A DNA stretch of 8,993 nt, from the NCBI GenBank assembly GCA_028717525.1, contig JAQUNT010000062.1, forward strand, positions 1 to 8,993, given 5' to 3'. Of the stretch, positions 6,016 to 8,993 are shown piece after piece. Source of the DNA: Elusimicrobiota bacterium (lineage in GTDB: Bacteria; Elusimicrobiota; Elusimicrobia; UBA1565; UBA9628). The notes under the pieces are model-generated. The model was not told the origin of the DNA. It made no database searches and saw only the letters and a program-made list of their open reading frames with translations. Each line of letters begins with the position of its first letter. Within the stretch, counting starts at the first letter, position 1. The translations under genes and the position numbers were made by a program.

Positions 6016-6807
6016 ATGGACGCGGAGAAGAGGTTCCTCGTTGACGTGGGCATGAAGGACCTGCCCTTCCCGATCCGGGCCTTGTCCAAGGCGGATCCGG
6101 AGGGGCAAGCCACGGTGGCGGTCATCTCCATCGAGGCGCGCATCATGCACGAGTTCGAGGCGGGCTGGATCGACCGCTTCATCAAGATCGTGCACGCGCA
6201 CCGCGACCGCATCGGCACCAAGACCGTGAGGCAGAACATCGGGGACTACTTCAAGGACCTCAACGCGACCACGGTGAAGGTGAACTTCGAATATCCGTTC
6301 TTCGTGGAGAAGAGGACGCCGGTGGCGAAGGAGAAGTGCCTGGTGCGCTACAACTGCGCCTACTCCGCCAAGGTGCCGTCCCTGGACCAGACCGCCAAGG
6401 TCTTCTTCAGGATCGCGGTGCCCTGCATCACCACCTACCCGACCTCGGACGCGCAGAAGCCGGGGGGCCTCTTCGGCCAGCTGAGCGTGGTCACCATCGA
6501 GACCGAGTCCAAGAAGGACATCTATCCCGAGGACCTGGTCGAGCTGGTGGACCGCCACGCCCTGACCCCGCTCTACTCGTACCTCACGGAGAAGGACCAG
6601 GAGGCGGTCATCCGGAAGATCCACTCCGAGCGCCGGACCAGCGTGGTCATGGTGGACGGCATCAAGAACGAGCTGGCCGCGGACCGGAGCCTGAACTTCT
6701 ACTCCGTGCGCTGCGCCAACTTCGGGATGCTGCACTCCTACAGCACCATGATCGGGACGGAGAAGAGCTGGTGGGTGCCGTTCAGCGGGGTGGACGACGA
6801 GCTCTAG
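6016..6807 (+). CDS. FolE2/MptA-family (GTP cyclohydrolase IB) homologue lacking metal ligands
   Basis: This 263-residue cytoplasmic protein follows the FolE2 (GCYH-IB) sequence from end to end: VGMKDLPFPI (11-20), QATVAVISIEARIMHEF (31-47), FEYPFFVEKRTPV (91-103), the core 136-161, EDLVELVDRHALTPLYSYL (172-190) and NFGMLHSYST (235-244). FolE2 converts GTP to dihydroneopterin triphosphate with a metal held by a Cys in the PCSK motif and a His in GAHNQR. Compared gaplessly with the family pattern, PCSK is PTSD here (Thr143) and GAHNQR is GLFGQL (Phe153). KGTHMSRF is AGWIDRF, and the acidic positions before HNH are lost; His240 alone remains. Cys137 lies six residues before the expected Cys and is not an obvious substitute. 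Normal cyclohydrolase chemistry is therefore unlikely, although the tunnelling (T-fold) scaffold is well preserved. The protein is probably a repurposed paralogue acting with the two acetokinase-family proteins. An automatic label of GTP cyclohydrolase would be misleading. Confidence 0.8.
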   Translation: MDAEKRFLVDVGMKDLPFPIRALSKADPEGQATVAVISIEARIMHEFEAGWIDRFIKIVHAHRDRIGTKTVRQNIGDYFKDLNATTVKVNFEYPFFVEKRTPVAKEKCLVRYNCAYSAKVPSLDQTAKVFFRIAVPCITTYPTSDAQKPGGLFGQLSVVTIETESKKDIYPEDLVELVDRHALTPLYSYLTEKDQEAVIRKIHSERRTSVVMVDGIKNELAADRSLNFYSVRCANFGMLHSYSTMIGTEKSWWVPFSGVDDEL

Positions 6808-6822
6808 CCGGCTAGGCCTCCG

Positions 6823-6848
6823 GGCCGGGGGGCCAGCCCCCCCCGGCC
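6823..6848. terminator. GC-only hairpin after the FolE2-like gene (possible transcription terminator)
   Basis: GGCCGGGGGG (6823-6832) pairs perfectly with CCCCCCGGCC (6839-6848) around a 6-nt loop CCAGCC, with one further G-T wobble outside. It lies in the 72-nt gap between the FolE2-like gene (stop at 6807) and the glycosyltransferase start. No T-tract follows on either strand, so it is not a classical intrinsic terminator. It may be a U-less terminator, an mRNA 3' stabiliser or an insulator between operons. Confidence 0.5.
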
Positions 6849-6861
6849 TCCCGCGAAGTGC

Positions 6862-6867
6862 TAAAAT
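6862..6867 (+). promoter_or_regulatory. Possible -10 element for the glycosyltransferase genes
   Basis: TAAAAT is the only AT-rich stretch in the gap before the ATG at 6880 and matches the -10 consensus at five of six bases. No -35 hexamer is visible; that position falls in the hairpin. Transcription would begin around 6874, leaving almost no leader. This agrees with the lack of a good Shine-Dalgarno (only GAAG directly against the ATG). Confidence 0.3.
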
Positions 6868-6879
6868 AGCGCCGCGAAG

Positions 6880-7620
6880 ATGAAGGTCATCGCGGTCCTG
6901 CCGGCCTACAACGCTGAGAAGACCCTGGAGAAGACGGTCCGGGACATCCCGCCCGGCTGCGTCGACGAGATCATCCTGGTCGACGACGCCTCGCGGGACG
7001 GCACGGTGGCGGAGGCGCGCCGGCTCGGCCTGACCGTCATCGCGCACCCCGCCAACCGCGGCTACGGCGGCAACCAGAAGACCTGCTACGCCGAGGCCCT
7101 GCGGCGCGGAGCGGACGTGGTGGTCATGATCCACCCCGACTACCAGTACGACGCGCGCCTCGCGCCGCACATGGCCGGCCTCATCGCCACCGGGGTCTGC
7201 GACGTGGTCTGCGGCAACCGCATCCGCACGCGCGGAGAGGCCCTGGAGGGCGGCATGCCCCTCTACAAGTATCTCAGCAACCGGGCCCTGACCATCATCG
7301 AGAACATGGTGACCGGGCAGAACCTGGGCGAGTGGCACTCCGGCCTGCGCGCCTACTCGCGCGAGGTCCTGGAGACCGTGCCCTGGGAGCTCAACTCGGA
7401 CGACTTCGTCTTCGACCAGCAGTTCCTCATCCAGGCCGCCTGCATGGGCTTCCGCATGGGCGACGTGCCGGCGCCGGTGCGCTACTTCCCGGAGGCCTCC
7501 TCCATCAGCTTCAAGCGCAGCCTGGTCTACGGCCTGTCCACCTTGCTCCTGCTGGGGCAGTACGTCCTGCACCGCCTGGGTCTGGCGCGCTCGGCCAGGC
7601 TCCTGCCCAAGCCGAGATGA
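6880..7620 (+). CDS. Family 2 glycosyltransferase, polyprenyl-phosphate sugar synthase (DPM1)-like
   Basis: This 246-residue GT-A fold enzyme starts with the nucleotide-sugar-binding strand [14 protein letters not shown] (3-16), followed by [10 protein letters not shown] (33-42), [10 protein letters not shown] (59-68) and the metal-binding region MIHPDYQYD (83-91), then [11 protein letters not shown] (151-161), as in DPM1-like synthases. Known members transfer a sugar from a nucleotide donor to a polyprenyl (or dolichyl) phosphate at the cytoplasmic face of the membrane. There is no clear transmembrane helix; a hydrophobic stretch at 215-232 may be amphipathic and associate with the membrane. 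The next gene, overlapping by 4 nt (ATGA), encodes a GT-C-like membrane transferase of the kind that uses such lipid-linked sugars, so the pair likely works in sequence on a cell-surface polymer, lipid or protein. The sugar and acceptor cannot be inferred. Confidence 0.83.
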   Translation: MKVIAVLPAYNAEKTLEKTVRDIPPGCVDEIILVDDASRDGTVAEARRLGLTVIAHPANRGYGGNQKTCYAEALRRGADVVVMIHPDYQYDARLAPHMAGLIATGVCDVVCGNRIRTRGEALEGGMPLYKYLSNRALTIIENMVTGQNLGEWHSGLRAYSREVLETVPWELNSDDFVFDQQFLIQAACMGFRMGDVPAPVRYFPEASSISFKRSLVYGLSTLLLLGQYVLHRLGLARSARLLPKPR

Positions 7621-8993
7621 GCCCCGAGATCCCGCCGGCTCCGCCCGTCCCGTCGGCGCTGCCCACCGCGCGCTGGGGGGGCGTCTACGCGGCCGCCACC
7701 GCGGTCTTCGGCCTGGCCACGGCGGCGGCCTTCTTCTGGCCCGTGGCCGGCGCCGGCCTGACCGCGGCCGCGCTCCTCGTCATCATCGCGGGCGTCGCCG
7801 CGGGCAGCGGCCGGGCCGCGGCCGGGCTTCTCGGGCTGCGCGGGCCGGAGGAAGGGGCCAAGACCGTGGTGGGCATGACCTTGGGGCTGGGGCTGCTGAG
7901 CCTTTCGGCGCTGGCCCTGGCGGCCTTGGGCCTGTTCCGGACCTGGACCCTCTGCGCGCTCCTGGCCGTCCTCTGGCTGGCCGGTTTCTCCGAACTGCGC
8001 GCGGCCCTGCGCGGCTGCCGCCTGCCGGATCCGTGGCGCAGCCGGCCTTTGGCCGCGGCCGGCATCCTGGGCGCTCTGGGGCTGACCTTCTGGCTCACCT
8101 GGGTCCCGCCGCACCAGTACGATTCCCTGGTCTACCACCTGGCCCTGCCCGCCGCCTACCTGCGCGCGGGGGGGCTGACCGCCGCGGACCTGCCGGTGTT
8201 CGCGCATTTCCCCCAGAACGGCGAGATGCTCTTCACCGTGGCCCTGGCGCTCAAGTCCGACCTGCTGGCCCAGATGCTCATGTGGCTGGCCTCGGCGCTG
8301 AGCGTGGCCTGGCTTTGGACCATGGCCGGGGCCGAGATCGCGCCGGAGGCGCGCCTCCTGGGCGCGCTGCTTCTGGCCACGCACACGGCCGTGATGCTCC
8401 TGGCCTCGACCACCTACATCGACCCCCTGGTCATGCTCTGGACCACGGCCGCGGTCCTGCTCTTCTGGCGCTGGCGGCGCGAGAGCGCGGGCGCGCCCCG
8501 CTCCTGGCTGGGGCTCTCGGCGGTGTTCGCCGGCCTGGCCCTGGGTGCCAAGTACACGGCCGGCATCACGGCCGGGGCCCTCGGGCTCATCCTGGTCAAG
8601 GACTGGCTCATGGGTCCGGCCGGGGGGCGCCGAGCCCGGGCCGGGGACCTGGTGTTCTTCGTCGGCGTGACCTCCGCGGTCTTCCTGCCCTGGCTGGTCA
8701 AGAACGCCTGCATGGCCGGAGACCCGGTCTTCCCCTTCTTCTACCAGTGGTTCCCGGCCACGCGCGCCGGCTGGCCCGCCGAGGACGCCCGGCGCTACTT
8801 CGCCGTGCTCACCGAGTATGGCCACGGCGGGGCCTGGCCGCGGGCCCTGCTGGCCCTGCCCGGGCAGCTGCTGGGCAACAGCCTGCGCTTCGGCGGCGGC
8901 ATGGACGTGCTGGGGGCCATGGGCTGGGAACTGCTGTTCTGGTCCTTGCCTCTGGCCGCCTGGGCCGGCCGGACGCGGCGCAACCGGACCGCC
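7617..8993 (+). CDS. Multi-pass membrane glycosyltransferase, GT-C fold (GT39/ArnT/RgtA-like), 3'-truncated by the window edge
   Basis: The frame is open from ATG 7617 to the last base, giving 459 residues without a stop. A proline-rich N-terminus (residues 1-17) precedes many hydrophobic helices, roughly at 22-42, 46-64, 83-105, 108-125, 145-163, 203-236, 247-265, 267-285, 298-326, 344-362 and 434-450. Family signatures: [17 protein letters not shown] (166-182) in the first large periplasmic loop, where Asp169 is at the position of the catalytic acid of GT-C enzymes; HFPQNGEML (197-205); YIDPLVMLW (267-275); LGAKYTAG (309-316); and GDPVFPF (368-374). Such proteins move a sugar from a polyprenyl-phosphate carrier to an acceptor on the outer side of the cytoplasmic membrane. 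The ATGA overlap with the GT2 gene shows translational coupling and supports a donor-maker/user pair. The acceptor is unknown. Confidence 0.8.
   Translation, partial: MSPEIPPAPPVPSALPTARWGGVYAAATAVFGLATAAAFFWPVAGAGLTAAALLVIIAGVAAGSGRAAAGLLGLRGPEEGAKTVVGMTLGLGLLSLSALALAALGLFRTWTLCALLAVLWLAGFSELRAALRGCRLPDPWRSRPLAAAGILGALGLTFWLTWVPPHQYDSLVYHLALPAAYLRAGGLTAADLPVFAHFPQNGEMLFTVALALKSDLLAQMLMWLASALSVAWLWTMAGAEIAPEARLLGALLLATHTAVMLLASTTYIDPLVMLWTTAAVLLFWRWRRESAGAPRSWLGLSAVFAGLALGAKYTAGITAGALGLILVKDWLMGPAGGRRARAGDLVFFVGVTSAVFLPWLVKNACMAGDPVFPFFYQWFPATRAGWPAEDARRYFAVLTEYGHGGAWPRALLALPGQLLGNSLRFGGGMDVLGAMGWELLFWSLPLAAWAGRTRRNRTA

Noticed and set aside
6016..6807. Active GTP cyclohydrolase FolE2 for folate synthesis
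   Set aside because: Family resemblance is clear, but the metal-site Cys and His and nearby acidic residues are replaced, so I do not assign the symbol folE2 or the activity.
5896..7572. 558-codon minus-strand open frame over the FolE2-like and GT2 genes
   Set aside because: It is an antisense shadow of two well-supported genes, with composition typical of out-of-frame high-GC DNA and no motifs.
7527..8825. 432-codon minus-strand open frame opposite the GT-C membrane protein
   Set aside because: Its product is rich in Gly, Arg, Gln and Pro without structure, while the plus strand encodes a convincing multi-pass membrane protein with family motifs.

Overview
The window comes from a very GC-rich bacterial genome. 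Codon third positions are mostly G or C, which produces long open antisense and out-of-frame shadow ORFs. Genes are tightly packed with overlapping or abutting ends. Nothing fixes the phylum. The gene mix (homospermidine synthase, a hydrogenase maturation protease, and a polyprenyl-phosphate-sugar type glycosyltransferase pair) would fit an environmental Gram-negative-like bacterium, possibly from a poorly cultivated lineage. That is inference. There are no rRNA or tRNA genes, CRISPR arrays or recognisable insertion sequences.

Layout. (1) Positions 1-2787, plus strand: a polyamine cluster. It holds the 3' part of homospermidine synthase, a type III-fold ornithine/lysine decarboxylase 3 nt downstream, and a [NiFe]-hydrogenase maturation protease (M52 family) whose TTG start directly abuts the decarboxylase stop codon. 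The decarboxylase would make putrescine, and the synthase would join two putrescines into homospermidine. The protease does not obviously belong here. (2) Positions 2803-3741, minus strand: a LysR-type regulator resembling NhaR, convergent with the polyamine cluster and divergent from the next operon. (3) An AT-rich divergent promoter region at about 3722-3805. (4) Positions 3806-6807, plus strand: a three-gene operon that is the most unusual part of the window. It encodes an acetate-kinase-like protein with most catalytic residues but an altered adenosine-binding motif, then a shortened acetate-kinase paralogue that has lost most catalytic residues, then a FolE2/MptA-type GTP cyclohydrolase homologue that has lost its conserved metal-ligand Cys and His. 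(5) A GC-only hairpin at 6823-6848 between this operon and the next. (6) Positions 6880-8993, plus strand: a GT2 polyprenyl-phosphate-sugar synthase-like enzyme overlapping (ATGA) a large multi-pass GT-C/GT39-like membrane glycosyltransferase that runs off the window end.

The best candidate for an undescribed system is the LysR regulator together with the operon at 3806-6807: one probably active acetokinase-family enzyme, its degenerate paralogue (a plausible heterodimer partner, by analogy with TsaD/TsaB), and a metal-site-less T-fold protein. All three are recognisable by family but depart from the family chemistry, so standard annotations such as acetate kinase or GTP cyclohydrolase would probably mislead. 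What the operon does cannot be read from the sequence.
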